Positions 37,583 to 47,208 are shown, numbered from the stretch's first letter. The stretch: DNA of 64,000 bases from Maridesulfovibrio ferrireducens (GCF_900101105.1 NZ_FNGA01000003.1:620001-684000); one strand, 5' to 3'. Notes: a model not told the origin generated them from the letters alone. Made by a program: numbers and translations.

Positions 37583-38209
37583 ATGTCAGTAAAAATAGAA
37601 TGTCAGGGGTTACCCTGCCCTCAGCCAGTTATTAAATGTAAAAACGCCATTGAAGCTGATAATCCGGAAGAAATTATTATTCTTGTCGATAATGAAGCCG
37701 CGATGGAAAATGTATCCAGATTTATGACAACAAGAGGATACGAAGTCCATACAGAAAAAAATGATTCATTAATTTCCATTACAGGTAAAAAATCTTCGGA
37801 AAACAATATTCCTACAGCTGCAACTTGTGAGACCTGCGTAATAATGAGCGATGATGAATTGGCGCAAATAGGCAGTAAGACACTGATTTTCCTTAATAGT
37901 GATTACTTAGGTCACGGAGACGATGAACTGGGCGCTAAGCTGATGTTTAACTTTGTCGCAACGCTTTCAGAGCTTGGTGATTCATTGTGGCGCATCATTC
38001 TGGTTAACGGCGCGGTCAAGCTTGCTACAGCCGGACACACCTGTCTGGAGACACTGCAAGCATTGGAAACATCAGGAGTTTCAATCCTTGTATGCGGAAC
38101 TTGTCTGGATCATTTCAACCTGCTTGATAAAAGAGCTGTCGGTGAAACAACCAATATGCTTGATGTGGTCACAAGTCTGCAACTTGCCAGCAAAGTCATT
38201 AAAGCTTAA
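37583..38209 (+). CDS. yedF: YedF-family selenium metabolism protein (TusA + DsrE-like)
   Basis: A 208-aa protein with an N-terminal TusA-like domain carrying the CPQPV motif (GLPCPQPVIKCKNAI) and a C-terminal DsrE-like domain containing HTCLETLQAL and VCGTCLDHF cysteines. In the family this fused form co-occurs with selenocysteine systems and is called the sulfurtransferase-like selenium metabolism protein; its reaction is unproven. AGGAGG precedes the ATG. 79 nt before the pseudouridine synthase gene. Confidence 0.88.
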   Translation: MSVKIECQGLPCPQPVIKCKNAIEADNPEEIIILVDNEAAMENVSRFMTTRGYEVHTEKNDSLISITGKKSSENNIPTAATCETCVIMSDDELAQIGSKTLIFLNSDYLGHGDDELGAKLMFNFVATLSELGDSLWRIILVNGAVKLATAGHTCLETLQALETSGVSILVCGTCLDHFNLLDKRAVGETTNMLDVVTSLQLASKVIKA

Positions 38210-38288
38210 ACAGAAGTCTGGTTGCTGTCAGGAATGTTTCTGACGCTGCAACTATAAAGATAAACGATCTTTCTGTTTAAAGGACAAT

Positions 38289-39050
38289 ATGGCTGACAGC
38301 ACAAAAAATCCCGAAACAATCAGGCTTAATAAATTTATAGCTTCTGCCGGAATAACATCAAGACGCGGCGCAGATGAGCTGATTAATCAAGGAAAAGTAA
38401 AGATAAACGGCGAACGTGTTGATTCTCCAGGTGTTCAGGTTGATCCTGAAAATGATCTGGTGGAAGTTAACGGAAAGCCCGTAAAACATGACTCACAGGC
38501 TGAGAATGTTTATATTTTATTAAACAAACCGATCGAAACTGTAACAACAGCTAAAGATCCGCAAAAGCGCAAAACCGTGCTTGATCTTCTGCCGTTAAAT
38601 TTTAGGCAGAAACGAGTTTTTCCTGTGGGCAGATTGGACTTCTATTCAGAAGGACTGCTGATTCTGACCACGGACGGAGAACTCTGCAACCGGTTGACTC
38701 ATCCGAAATGGCATTTACCCAAAGTATATGAAGTTATAGTGCGCGGCCCTGTTTCGCCTAAAAATATAGCAATCATGGAAACCGGAATGTGTTTATGTGA
38801 AGGTGACAGGCTCGCACCGGTGAAAGTGAAAATACTAAGCGAAGGTAAAGATACGACCAAGATTGAGATGATTCTTAATCAAGGTGTAAACCGTCAGATA
38901 AGACGGATGTTCAGAGATTTCGACACGACTATTTTGAAGATTAAAAGATCAAGACAAGGAAAAGTAGAACTTGGAGATCTGCCTGCTGGAAAATGGCGGG
39001 AGCTAACCTCGGATGAGGTTAAGTCTTTAAAGAAAGACGTAGGACTGTAA
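38289..39050 (+). CDS. rRNA pseudouridine synthase, RluB/RsuA family
   Basis: A 253-aa enzyme with an N-terminal S4 RNA-binding domain (LNKFIASAGITSRRGADELI) and the catalytic domain with the active Asp in VGRLDFYSEGLLILTTDG. NQGVNRQIRRMF is the usual C-terminal motif. The RluB branch (23S rRNA U2605) is the likely one from length and sequence style, but RsuA-like specificity cannot be excluded. Confidence 0.92.
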   Translation: MADSTKNPETIRLNKFIASAGITSRRGADELINQGKVKINGERVDSPGVQVDPENDLVEVNGKPVKHDSQAENVYILLNKPIETVTTAKDPQKRKTVLDLLPLNFRQKRVFPVGRLDFYSEGLLILTTDGELCNRLTHPKWHLPKVYEVIVRGPVSPKNIAIMETGMCLCEGDRLAPVKVKILSEGKDTTKIEMILNQGVNRQIRRMFRDFDTTILKIKRSRQGKVELGDLPAGKWRELTSDEVKSLKKDVGL

Positions 39051-39055
39051 ACGAG

Positions 39056-39095
39056 AAAAGGGAGTGCTGATTTAAATCTGCACTCCCTTTTTTTT
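39056..39095 (+). terminator. Terminator after the pseudouridine synthase gene
   Basis: AAAAGGGAGTGC pairs with GCACTCCCTTTT (12 bp, with an inner GATTT/AAATC stem), followed by eight T. Confidence 0.92.
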
Positions 39096-39109
39096 AGAAT
39101 ATATTTCTA

Positions 39110-39751
39110 TTAATTTTTAGTATTATCTTCCACATCCACACCTTTAGGTGGAGTAAATTCGTAAAGTGAATCAGCTACTGCTGGATCAATCTCAATGTTT
39201 CTCAACAGCACTTCATTTCCGTTTCCGTAAAAGTCCACAACTAGAATCTTTGTAAGCATTTTTTTATCAGGATCAACCCACACATAAGCTAGGACCAGCC
39301 CTGTTTCAGGTTCAAAAGGCATAAGCTTAAGTTTGATCAGCCCCTCTTCTTCCCCTTGATTTTCTACTATAAAATCTTCTTCCAGCTTAGCTTTACCGGA
39401 AATAAACTTAATCATAGTTTTTGAATTAAAGAGCTGCTTGGTGCGATATTTAAGAGCAAGTTTCTCATCCGGGAAATAATCCCACACAATAGACTCACCA
39501 ACTATCAGCAATTCTTTTTCGGGCGTAATTGATTCCCAGTGCAACAGAGAGGGTTGTTTAAAAGTGATTTTACCGGACCGGACTTCACTCTCTTTACTCG
39601 CGGCATTAGTCAAAGTCTGACTGAAATCAGCTTTAAAAGTTTTAATGGAATCATATGTTTTTTGTATTTCAGTGGTCAGCTCATCTGCCGAAGCAATTGA
39701 ACCGATTGATAATAAAACTGTAAGTATAAGTATGCAGAACCTAAAATTCAT
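39110..39751 (-). CDS. lolA: Outer membrane lipoprotein carrier protein LolA
   Basis: Periplasmic chaperone that carries lipoproteins from LolCDE to the outer membrane. The ~213-aa protein has a signal peptide (MNFRFCILILTVLLSIGSIA, cleavage after ASA) and the LolA fold with FKADFSQTLTNAASKE and GKITFKQPSLLHWE. An ATG four codons upstream (39763) is in frame, but GAGG lies 6 nt before ATG 39751. LolB is usually absent in this group. Confidence 0.9.
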   Translation of the reverse strand: MNFRFCILILTVLLSIGSIASADELTTEIQKTYDSIKTFKADFSQTLTNAASKESEVRSGKITFKQPSLLHWESITPEKELLIVGESIVWDYFPDEKLALKYRTKQLFNSKTMIKFISGKAKLEEDFIVENQGEEEGLIKLKLMPFEPETGLVLAYVWVDPDKKMLTKILVVDFYGNGNEVLLRNIEIDPAVADSLYEFTPPKGVDVEDNTKN

Positions 39752-39816
39752 TGCGTTCCTCATGGATCAATTTTAATGTTAATTTACACATTAAATATAA
39801 CCCCGTTAGGTGAATT

Positions 39817-40287
39817 ATGAAAGAACAACCTGTCGCAGCAATTTCCCGCCGTAAAATCGAAGCTGAACTTTATGGACAGCTTTACGAAACAATATCAAAT
39901 AAATCAGGCAAAGAAAAAGCACTGGAAATAATAAGAGAAAACCTTAAGACATCCGCATTTCAGGCTGGACAAAATTTTGCAAAAACGGCCGAAAACGAAC
40001 CTAATCTTAAACACTTTTCATCTATCGTTGAAGTTTGGAAAACGGGTGATGCCATTAAGGTTGCAGAGATGTCTATAGAAGACAACCTGCTCAAAATTGA
40101 CGTCATTCGCTGCAATTATCAGCAAGCCTACTATGATATGGGGTTACCGGATGAACTTTGCAAACTGTTGTCCTGTTCCCGCGACGAACCATTCGCCAAA
40201 GGTTACAGCAAAAATCTGCGTATGGTTCGCGAAACGACTCTGGCTGAAGGAGGAAAATGCTGTCCGTTCAGATTTTATTGGGATTAA
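39817..40287 (+). CDS. L-2-amino-thiazoline-4-carboxylic acid hydrolase family protein
   Basis: A 156-aa protein of the ATC-hydrolase-like family; landmarks are VIRCNYQQAYYDMGLPDELCKLLSCSRD-type Cys pairs (CKLLSC), FAKGY and GGKCCPFRFYW at the C-terminus. The founding member opens the thiazoline ring on the way to L-cysteine in Pseudomonas; most members, including this, are untested. The four invariant cysteines suggest metal or cofactor binding. The stop overlaps the convergent ftsK stop by 4 nt with no terminator between. Confidence 0.82.
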   Translation: MKEQPVAAISRRKIEAELYGQLYETISNKSGKEKALEIIRENLKTSAFQAGQNFAKTAENEPNLKHFSSIVEVWKTGDAIKVAEMSIEDNLLKIDVIRCNYQQAYYDMGLPDELCKLLSCSRDEPFAKGYSKNLRMVRETTLAEGGKCCPFRFYWD

Positions 40288-42455
40288 TCTTTCGTAACGA
40301 GAATTATACGAGGCTTACTGCCATCTTGAGGCCCGAGAATCCCGTCCTGTTCCATTTGTTCTATAAATCTAGCCGCACGGTTGAAACCGATACGGAAACG
40401 TCTCTGTAATAGAGATATGGACGCCTTACCCTGTGTAAGAACAAATTCAACAGCTTCGCCATATATCGGATCATCAGACTCTCCGGGCATACGTCCCTGA
40501 GTGGAGCCGGACGAAGTCTCTTTCCAGTCGGTAAAATCAAGCTCAAAGTCTTGCGGATATTTCTTTTTCCAGAAATCGACAACCAATTTTATTTCATCAT
40601 CTTCAACTAAAGCACCGTGTAATCTGCGAAGTTGTGCTCCACTCGGTTTAAACAGCATATCCCCTCTACCAAGCAACTTTTCTGCACCGCCCATATCCAA
40701 AATAGTGCGGGAGTCATGTTTTGAGGTAACCTGAAAGGAAATTCGTGTTGGAAAGTTTGCTTTAATCAAGCCGGTGACGACATCTACAGAAGGTCGCTGT
40801 GTGGCAAGAATAATATGAATTCCGGAAGCACGCGCCAACTGAGCAAGCCGCACAATACTGATTTCAACGTCTTTTCCGGCTGTCAGCATAAGGTCAGCAA
40901 GTTCATCAACAACAATAACTAAATAAGGCATATGTTCAAGATCGGCCAAATCTTCCGGCATTTCGCCTTCCATCTTGATCAGCTTCTCATTGTAGCTGGC
41001 AATATTTCTTACCCCGAGGCGAGCCATCTTCTGATAACGCTGGTCCATTTCATGAACAGCCCATTCAAGCGCACTTTTTGCCAAAGCCATATCAGTTACA
41101 ACAGGATGAACAAGATGCGGAAGACTTGCATAAACAGCAAGTTCAATTCTTTTGGGATCTATAAGCAGAAGTTTTACTTCATCAGGTCCGGCACGATAAA
41201 GCAGACTCATGAGAAGTCCGTTTAAACAGACACTTTTCCCGGCTCCGGTCGCTCCGGCTACAAGTAAATGCGGCATCTTTATAAGATCCGCGACAACAGG
41301 TTCACCCTGAATATCTTTACCCAGCGCCATTGTCAGAGGTGATTTGGCATTCTTAAAACAGTCTGCTTCAAAAATTTCACGCAGATAAACAACCTGTCGC
41401 TGATCGTTAGGAATTTCTACCCCTACTGAATTCTTGCCGGGAATCGGAGCTTCAATTCTGACGGAAATTGCTTTCAGAGCAAGGGCAATATCATCAGTCA
41501 GTCCTGCTATTTTACTGACTTTTACACCGGGAGCAGGACGAAATTCAAACATTGTAACAACTGGACCGGGAATAACATTCTTTATTTCGCCATCAATATT
41601 AAAATCTTTAAGACAAACTGCGAGACTTTCAGTTTTATTCTCTAATACTTTCGGATCAACCTTAATACCGGTAACTTTAGGCTCCACCAGCATATCAAGA
41701 GGAGGAAAAGGAGCGGTTGTATCTATCTTTTGCGGCTTAGGTTTAACTTTTTTCTTAGGGATAGCCTCTTTAAATGGCTTTAAAACAACTTCAGAATCAC
41801 TTTCCTGTTCTTCAATTTTCTTTTTAGGTTCGAAATTTTTAGAAGCTGTATCAGTCTTTACAGCGATCTCTTTTTTTTCTGCTTTTTTGCGATCTCGTTC
41901 AGTTTTTACTCTTTTAGCTCTACGGTCATAGCGTTCTTTATTTTTGAGACCGAAATCAATAAGTATAGTTCTGATTCTCTTGCAGATGGAAGCCCAGCTC
42001 AAATTAAGAGTCAGCTGAATTCCGGCAAGAGTTGTGAACATCCAGAAAAGGAAAGCTCCGACAGGCTTAAGATAACGGAATGACCACTTTGAAAGCAGCG
42101 CACCGATAAACCCGCCTTCGTGAATCGGCAGATTTTTTTGATATTCAGTCAACCAAGGATGAGACGACCATGAGAGAAGACAGACATAGAGCAATACTAA
42201 GCCAGCCCATCTCCACCAAGGCTGCTTTAAAGCTACGAGAAAAGATGCAAGACCTAAATACAGGCAATAAAAAGGTATCAACCAAGCACCGATTCCGACC
42301 ATATCTATCATTAAACCTGCGGCATATGATCCGGCTGGCCCTATTAAATTCTTTATTTTCCAGTTCGAACTTACAGCTTGATTAAGAGTAGGATCGCCCG
42401 GATGGAACGAGTACATGCTTATAAAAAGAAAGGCGGCTAAAAAAATCCAGAACAA
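40284..42455 (-). CDS. ftsK: DNA translocase FtsK
   Basis: Septal DNA pump that clears chromosome ends during division. N-terminal membrane domain of four helices, a short charged Lys/Glu-rich linker, motor domain with Walker A VAGATGAGKSVCLNG and the C-terminal gamma winged helix (QGKASISLLQRRFRIGFNRAARFIEQME). The first usual start codon is TTG 42455, which has no ribosome site. The frame stays open to about 42525 and the upstream residues KFAKEISGLFW look like real FtsK N-terminus, so translation probably starts further up, perhaps at CTG 42491, 8 nt after GGAGG. Confidence 0.92.
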   Translation of the reverse strand: MFWIFLAAFLFISMYSFHPGDPTLNQAVSSNWKIKNLIGPAGSYAAGLMIDMVGIGAWLIPFYCLYLGLASFLVALKQPWWRWAGLVLLYVCLLSWSSHPWLTEYQKNLPIHEGGFIGALLSKWSFRYLKPVGAFLFWMFTTLAGIQLTLNLSWASICKRIRTILIDFGLKNKERYDRRAKRVKTERDRKKAEKKEIAVKTDTASKNFEPKKKIEEQESDSEVVLKPFKEAIPKKKVKPKPQKIDTTAPFPPLDMLVEPKVTGIKVDPKVLENKTESLAVCLKDFNIDGEIKNVIPGPVVTMFEFRPAPGVKVSKIAGLTDDIALALKAISVRIEAPIPGKNSVGVEIPNDQRQVVYLREIFEADCFKNAKSPLTMALGKDIQGEPVVADLIKMPHLLVAGATGAGKSVCLNGLLMSLLYRAGPDEVKLLLIDPKRIELAVYASLPHLVHPVVTDMALAKSALEWAVHEMDQRYQKMARLGVRNIASYNEKLIKMEGEMPEDLADLEHMPYLVIVVDELADLMLTAGKDVEISIVRLAQLARASGIHIILATQRPSVDVVTGLIKANFPTRISFQVTSKHDSRTILDMGGAEKLLGRGDMLFKPSGAQLRRLHGALVEDDEIKLVVDFWKKKYPQDFELDFTDWKETSSGSTQGRMPGESDDPIYGEAVEFVLTQGKASISLLQRRFRIGFNRAARFIEQMEQDGILGPQDGSKPRIILVTKD

Positions 42456-42544
42456 GCCGGAAATTTCTTTTGCGAATTTTTCGCTGGGCAGTGTCTCATC
42501 CTCCGTTTCGCTCCATTTTTATATAAAAGGAGCTGGTTTAAATA

Positions 42545-42570
42545 CTCCGGGCAGAATTAACCACCCGGAG
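42545..42570 (-). terminator. Terminator downstream of efp
   Basis: CTCCGGG (42545-42551) and CCCGGAG (42564-42570) with a 12-nt loop; on the minus strand it is followed by TATTTAAA, a modest U-rich tail. Confidence 0.55.
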
Positions 42571-42604
42571 AAAATACTAATCATTAATACAGCGGAAAAA
42601 AGGC

Positions 42605-43165
42605 TTATTTTTCACGGCCTAAATATTCTTTGGAGCGTGTATCTACTTTTACTTTATCATTTTCATTAACAAAAAGAGGAACATTGATGACAAGGCCTGT
42701 TTCCAGAGTTGCAGGCTTTGAAGCGCCACTGACTCTGTCACCCTGCACACCGGGATCAGTCTGCGTAACTAACAAAACAACAGAAGCCGGCAATTCCATT
42801 CCAATAACTTCTCCATTATAAAGAAGTGCTTTGTTACTTTCGCCTTCTTTAAGAAATCCACCGGTATCACCGATGATTTCAGCTGCAACAGTCATCTGTT
42901 CATATGATTCGAGATCCATAAGTACAAAAGCGGTTCCATCTTTATAAAGGAACTGCATTTCTTTTGTTTCCATATCAGGCTTTTCTACTTTTTCTCCAGA
43001 GCGAAAAGTTTGATCAACAACTCGTCCTGTAAGCATATTTTTAAGCTTTGTACGAACAAAAGCGCCACCTTTACCCGGCTTAAAATGCTGAAATTCTACA
43101 ATGTCATAAGGCTTTTTATCAATTTCAATTTTCAATCCTGGTCTAAAATCTTTAGTAGATATCAT
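42605..43165 (-). CDS. efp: Elongation factor P
   Basis: Relieves ribosome stalling at polyproline stretches. The 186-aa length and three-domain layout are normal; the N-terminal KOW-like domain has [20 protein letters not shown], where the Lys of GKGG (about residue 33) is the usual modified residue. Signature [24 protein letters not shown] is present. Downstream of aroQ, a frequent neighbour. Confidence 0.96.
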   Translation of the reverse strand: MISTKDFRPGLKIEIDKKPYDIVEFQHFKPGKGGAFVRTKLKNMLTGRVVDQTFRSGEKVEKPDMETKEMQFLYKDGTAFVLMDLESYEQMTVAAEIIGDTGGFLKEGESNKALLYNGEVIGMELPASVVLLVTQTDPGVQGDRVSGASKPATLETGLVINVPLFVNENDKVKVDTRSKEYLGREK

Positions 43166-43227
43166 TTTAACTCCGCTAAGTATTAAGTGTACGAGCCTTT
43201 AAAGGTACGTCGAAATATTAATCCCGA

Positions 43228-43253
43228 GCTGTCTGCTACAGCGCTAAGACAGC
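43228..43253 (-). repeat. Inverted repeat between aroQ and efp
   Basis: GCTGTCT and AGACAGC, perfect 7-bp arms with a 12-nt spacer that can itself partly pair. It lies in the 177-nt space between the two genes. It may be a stability stem or weak terminator; no U-run follows. Confidence 0.4.
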
Positions 43254-43342
43254 ATGAATCATCAATGTATACTAGTTGTTTATATTGATTCTTCACAATA
43301 ACAGCCGATAAGTTCAATAAACATCCGCTTAAAAAGTTTAAT

Positions 43343-43798
43343 TTAATCGGCTGTCACATGACAAAACAATGCCTGAACGGCAAACACATAACTCAGAATT
43401 CCAAATCCGGCAATTACTCCAATGCAATGTTTCCCCATGAAACTATGCTGCCTAACGGGATCTTCTGTTCGTGCCCAGATATTACTGATATGAACTTCAA
43501 CACATGGGACATCAATCCATGCGAGTGAATCAGCAATGGCAAGGCTAGTGTGTGTATACGCTCCGGCATTAAAAGCAATTCCATCAATTTTATCTTTTCT
43601 GGCTTTTTCAAGTCGGTCAATCAACGCGCCTTCCGAATTAGCCTGAAAAAATTCAAATTTTATTTGATCAGCATTTTTGCCCATATTTTTTTTTAATAGA
43701 TCAGGAATATCTTCAATTTTATCAGAACCATATATTTCTGGCTGTCTTTTGCCAACGTGCCCCAGATTCGGACCGTTCAGTATTAAAAAGGTGTACAT
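43343..43798 (-). CDS. aroQ: Type II 3-dehydroquinate dehydratase
   Basis: Third step of the shikimate pathway. The 151-aa dodecameric-type enzyme has LNGPNLGHVGKRQPEIYG (catalytic Tyr about 23 in PEIYG), FNAGAYTHTSLAI and VEVHISNIWARTEDPVRQHSF. The common N-terminal NLNLLG is here NLGHVG, a mild variant. Upstream of efp. Confidence 0.94.
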   Translation of the reverse strand: MYTFLILNGPNLGHVGKRQPEIYGSDKIEDIPDLLKKNMGKNADQIKFEFFQANSEGALIDRLEKARKDKIDGIAFNAGAYTHTSLAIADSLAWIDVPCVEVHISNIWARTEDPVRQHSFMGKHCIGVIAGFGILSYVFAVQALFCHVTAD

Positions 43799-43925
43799 CT
43801 AAACTCCTTTATTTTTTCAAGGTTGACCAAAATGTATTCTTGAAAGATTATCTAACTTGACTCACTGAAACAAATGGGTGATCAGTGTTCCTTACTTTAA
43901 ACATAATATTTAAGGACCATTCCTA

Positions 43926-44555
43926 ATGAATAATACTCTCAAATTGATGCAAACCGTTTACGAGATCGATCAACTTGAACAATTGCCTGTTCCTCAAATC
44001 ATTCTTGCAGGGCGTTCCAATGTAGGAAAATCTTCACTGGTCAACTGCCTTGCTGAAAGAAAGAAACTTGCGAAAATCAGCGCAACCCCCGGTAAAACAA
44101 GAAGCTTGAACTATTACGAAGTCGTACCTCATGGCTACTACATAGTTGACTTGCCGGGATACGGATATGCCAAATGTTCAAAAACAGAGCGGGCCAAATG
44201 GGGGCAACTTATTGACCGCTACCTAGAAGGAAACGCTTACGTTGCCGCAGCAGTCGTGTTACTCGACAGCCGGTTGACTCCCCAGAAAAATGATATCGAC
44301 ATGATATCGTATTTTAGACAATGCAATATTCCAATTCTGCCGGTTCTGACTAAGTCAGACAAAACTAAACAAGGTGAACGTGCCAAAATTCAGAATAAAT
44401 GGCAGGACATTTTACATGTCAAACCTCTATGTGTATCCAGTAAGAGCGGCATGAACCGCACCAAGCTCTGGAATCTTCTGGATAAAACAGCAATGCCTGA
44501 ATTAGCTCATGCTCCGGTTTCCATAGAAGATGTCGAAAGCAATACAAACGAATAG
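43926..44555 (+). CDS. ysxC: Ribosome biogenesis GTP-binding protein YsxC/EngB
   Basis: A 209-aa TrmE-Era-type GTPase needed for late 50S assembly. G1 motif AGRSNVGKSSLVN, G2 TPGKTRSLNYYE, G3 DLPGYGYAK, G4 LTKSDK and G5 VSSKSG are all present. A terminator follows. Single gene. Confidence 0.95.
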   Translation: MNNTLKLMQTVYEIDQLEQLPVPQIILAGRSNVGKSSLVNCLAERKKLAKISATPGKTRSLNYYEVVPHGYYIVDLPGYGYAKCSKTERAKWGQLIDRYLEGNAYVAAAVVLLDSRLTPQKNDIDMISYFRQCNIPILPVLTKSDKTKQGERAKIQNKWQDILHVKPLCVSSKSGMNRTKLWNLLDKTAMPELAHAPVSIEDVESNTNE

Positions 44556-44593
44556 TCAGTTAGAATAAAAAACAAGTAATTGTCATTTTTTTT

Positions 44594-44640
44594 AAGACCA
44601 AACCATCACGTTATATAAAACGGATTGTTTGGTCTTTTTT
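44594..44640 (+). terminator. Terminator of ysxC
   Basis: AAGACCAAAC (44594-44603) pairs with GTTTGGTCTT (44627-44636), with an inner CGTT/AACG stem, then a T-run. Confidence 0.9.
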
Positions 44641-44665
44641 ATATTCGAAAAGTTTTAGCCCCAGC

Positions 44666-45799
44666 CTATTTAAGTCTTTTATTACGACCCATGTATTTAC
44701 CGGCAGATTCAGGGATAAGAACCCATGCGATGCGAAGCCCTGCAAGTGTACTAATCACAATATTACCGATCCATGCCGCTACAATTGGCGGCAAAACCCC
44801 GGACTGCCCCGCTGATGCTCCAATCATGAACAAAGCATAATAAGTAAACGTCAGCGCCAACCCGAGCCCTATATTCAGATAAATGTTTTCTGAAATTGTA
44901 ACCAAAGCGAGTGAAACAAGTGCCATTGCCAGAAGAGAAAACGCATATGACCACTTGGAATGCCATGCGGTTATTAAACGATCAACATTTGAACCGGATG
45001 TTTTGAGCTGATCAATTACTTCCGCCAACTGCCATAATGGAAGCTGAGCCGGATCTGCCCCCGGATCAACTGCTTTAAATACTTTCAGATTCAGCTTAAG
45101 AGGCATCGTATAAATTGGATGTTTCCGCGATGAAAATTTATCAGGACTGAGTTCCACAGCATTTTCAAGCTTCCAGCCATACTTTTCACTGACTTCAGCG
45201 CTTTCAGATGTAATTACCTTTAATATCTGATTATTATCTTCGGAAAATTCATATACTGTAACACCCTTCGCTTTATTACCGAAAGGCATCACTTCATCAG
45301 CTTCAACAACGTATTTTCCTTCTCGGAACCAGATGTTGTGGAGCACCCTTTTATCCAGTTGACTTTTGCGCACATCTTCTTTCCAGATACGAAAAGCTTC
45401 CTGCTCTCCATAAACTCCGATGACCTGCGAAAACATAAGTTGTCCCATGCTCCAAAAAACTGCGTAAATAATAAAAAAGCGCACAAACCAGCCAAGAGAA
45501 AGACCTCCGGTTCTAAGTGCGAGCATTTCTTTATTTTTAGCCATTACACAAAGTTGTATCAGCATGGAAATAAGAAAGACTGCTGGTAATATCTGTGAAA
45601 AAATAAGCGGCATTTTAACAAGAAAATAGCGGAGAATTAACCCTATTCCAAGTCCGGCTTCTATAAAATCATCAAGCCTGTCAAAGAGATCGGAAAGAAG
45701 ATAAATCCCCGTTCCGACACCAAGACAGACCATCATCAAAAACAGATTCTGTTTCAGTACATATGTCGCCAGATATCCGGGAAGCAATTTACGAATCAT
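44666..45799 (-). CDS. lptG: LPS export permease LptG
   Basis: A 377-aa permease of the YjgP/YjgQ family. Three N-terminal helices, a periplasmic beta-jellyroll (about 130-270) and three C-terminal helices. With LptF and the ATPase LptB it extracts LPS from the inner membrane. LPAVFLISMLIQL and KNKEMLALRTGGLS are typical. Its ATG overlaps the lptF stop by 4 nt. lptB is not in the window. Confidence 0.93.
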   Translation of the reverse strand: MIRKLLPGYLATYVLKQNLFLMMVCLGVGTGIYLLSDLFDRLDDFIEAGLGIGLILRYFLVKMPLIFSQILPAVFLISMLIQLCVMAKNKEMLALRTGGLSLGWFVRFFIIYAVFWSMGQLMFSQVIGVYGEQEAFRIWKEDVRKSQLDKRVLHNIWFREGKYVVEADEVMPFGNKAKGVTVYEFSEDNNQILKVITSESAEVSEKYGWKLENAVELSPDKFSSRKHPIYTMPLKLNLKVFKAVDPGADPAQLPLWQLAEVIDQLKTSGSNVDRLITAWHSKWSYAFSLLAMALVSLALVTISENIYLNIGLGLALTFTYYALFMIGASAGQSGVLPPIVAAWIGNIVISTLAGLRIAWVLIPESAGKYMGRNKRLK

Positions 45800-46956
45800 A
45801 CTGCCTCCCTGCGTTTTTTCTTGAAAAATGACAGTTTAATTCGAAACGAGCGTTCCATCACAGCCATTTTTAATAATAAAATTGAAATAACCGCAAAGAT
45901 TGTATTAGGAGCCCACAAGCCTACAACCGGTGACAAAGTCCCGCTTTCTCCAAGGGTTATACCAAGTGAAAGCATGGTGTAATACACAAGGAAAAGCCCC
46001 ATTGAGATAATCAACCCGTACTGCTGCTTCAGCCCTCTGAAAATACAGGCAATAGGCATGGCAAACATACCAAGCACCAGACATGCTACGGGCAATGCTA
46101 ATCTTTTTTGAACCTCAACTTGAACTTTGCGATAAAACTTCGGATCAAGATCACCGGCACGGTCACCTCCTCTGCTGATGCGGACGAGTTTTTCCCATGA
46201 CATTTCTTTAGGACGCAGGTCATCAACATCATAACCTTTCAGAAGGTTACCAAGAGGAATTCTAACATCATAATTTTTAAATTTAAGAACGCTTAGCTGA
46301 TCTTTTTGCTGCTGATATATCCGTCCGTTTTCAAGATGAACCATGATTCTTCCACGAGCGGAATCAGTTCTGATCTCACCAAGCGGCGCAACAATCGTTG
46401 CAGTCATACTTTTTCGCGTGCTGTCGCGCACAAAGACAGAGTGCATTTTGCCGTCTTTAGTATCAACTTTTTCGGCATAAAAAACTAATCCCGGAAAATC
46501 TCTATTAAAAACACCGGGTTGAATAGCTAATTGACTTCGGGTTCGCGCAAACTCCATCAAAGCATTGCGGAAATTTTCTGTGCCCCACGAAAGTCCGTAT
46601 AATGAAAAAAAGACATCTGCTCCAGTGCAAAGCATGCAAAAAATAATGGGCGCAGGTAAAAGCTTATAAAGGCTGAGCCCACCTGATTTAAGAGCTGTGA
46701 TCTCATTATCTGAATTCATTCTCAAAAAAGTCAGAAAAATTGCCAACATAGTAGCAATAGGAGTCAGCACAAGCAGGAAAAAAGGACACAAGTATAGGAA
46801 CAGCTTTCCCATTTCAAGAGCGCCGAGACTTTGGCCCATGAAAAGATCTCTGAATTGTAAAAGTCTACCAATCAAGATCAATCCCATGAAGCCGGACAAG
46901 CTCAACGTGAAAATGGAAAGAAGTTCCTTAAATATCTGACGATGAAGAATCTTCAA
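45796..46956 (-). CDS. lptF: LPS export permease LptF
   Basis: A 386-aa YjgP/YjgQ-family permease with the same layout as LptG. MNSDNEITALKSGGLSLYKLL is the conserved cytoplasmic loop near the third helix. First of the lptF-lptG pair; a small conserved gene lies 54 nt upstream on the same strand. Confidence 0.93.
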   Translation of the reverse strand: MKILHRQIFKELLSIFTLSLSGFMGLILIGRLLQFRDLFMGQSLGALEMGKLFLYLCPFFLLVLTPIATMLAIFLTFLRMNSDNEITALKSGGLSLYKLLPAPIIFCMLCTGADVFFSLYGLSWGTENFRNALMEFARTRSQLAIQPGVFNRDFPGLVFYAEKVDTKDGKMHSVFVRDSTRKSMTATIVAPLGEIRTDSARGRIMVHLENGRIYQQQKDQLSVLKFKNYDVRIPLGNLLKGYDVDDLRPKEMSWEKLVRISRGGDRAGDLDPKFYRKVQVEVQKRLALPVACLVLGMFAMPIACIFRGLKQQYGLIISMGLFLVYYTMLSLGITLGESGTLSPVVGLWAPNTIFAVISILLLKMAVMERSFRIKLSFFKKKRREAV

Positions 46957-47010
46957 ATTGATTCCATAAGGAATTGCAGACTGTTAAGTCTTGTTTTGGA
47001 TAAAAAAAGT

Positions 47011-47208
47011 TTAGTCACATTCAGGACTTTTGTCAGAATTTTCTTTATAGAAACGATTAAGAAATTCCACATCGTTAGGTGACAAATTAAAACGCATTGC
47101 GGCTTCTTCAAGCAATAATCTATGAGTCTTACCTGTTTCGATTTGCTTTTCAGAAATCCACTTAATAGCTTTGCGAGTAAGCTCACAATGAGGAACGATG
47201 GTTGTCAT
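47011..47208 (-). CDS. Small hypothetical protein, 65 aa
   Basis: MTTIVPHCELTRKAIKWISE... an acidic/helical small protein that I do not recognise. It has two likely helices (about 10-22 and 28-55) and cysteines near both ends. It lies on the same strand just upstream of lptF, so it is probably co-transcribed with the LPS permeases; whether it works with them is unknown. An overlapping frame (46953-47186) is judged a shadow. Confidence 0.65.
   Translation of the reverse strand: MTTIVPHCELTRKAIKWISEKQIETGKTHRLLLEEAAMRFNLSPNDVEFLNRFYKENSDKSPECD

Noticed and set aside
46953-47186. 77-aa minus-strand frame before lptF
   Set aside because: Overlaps the better 65-aa frame (47011-47208) in another frame; composition looks like a shadow.
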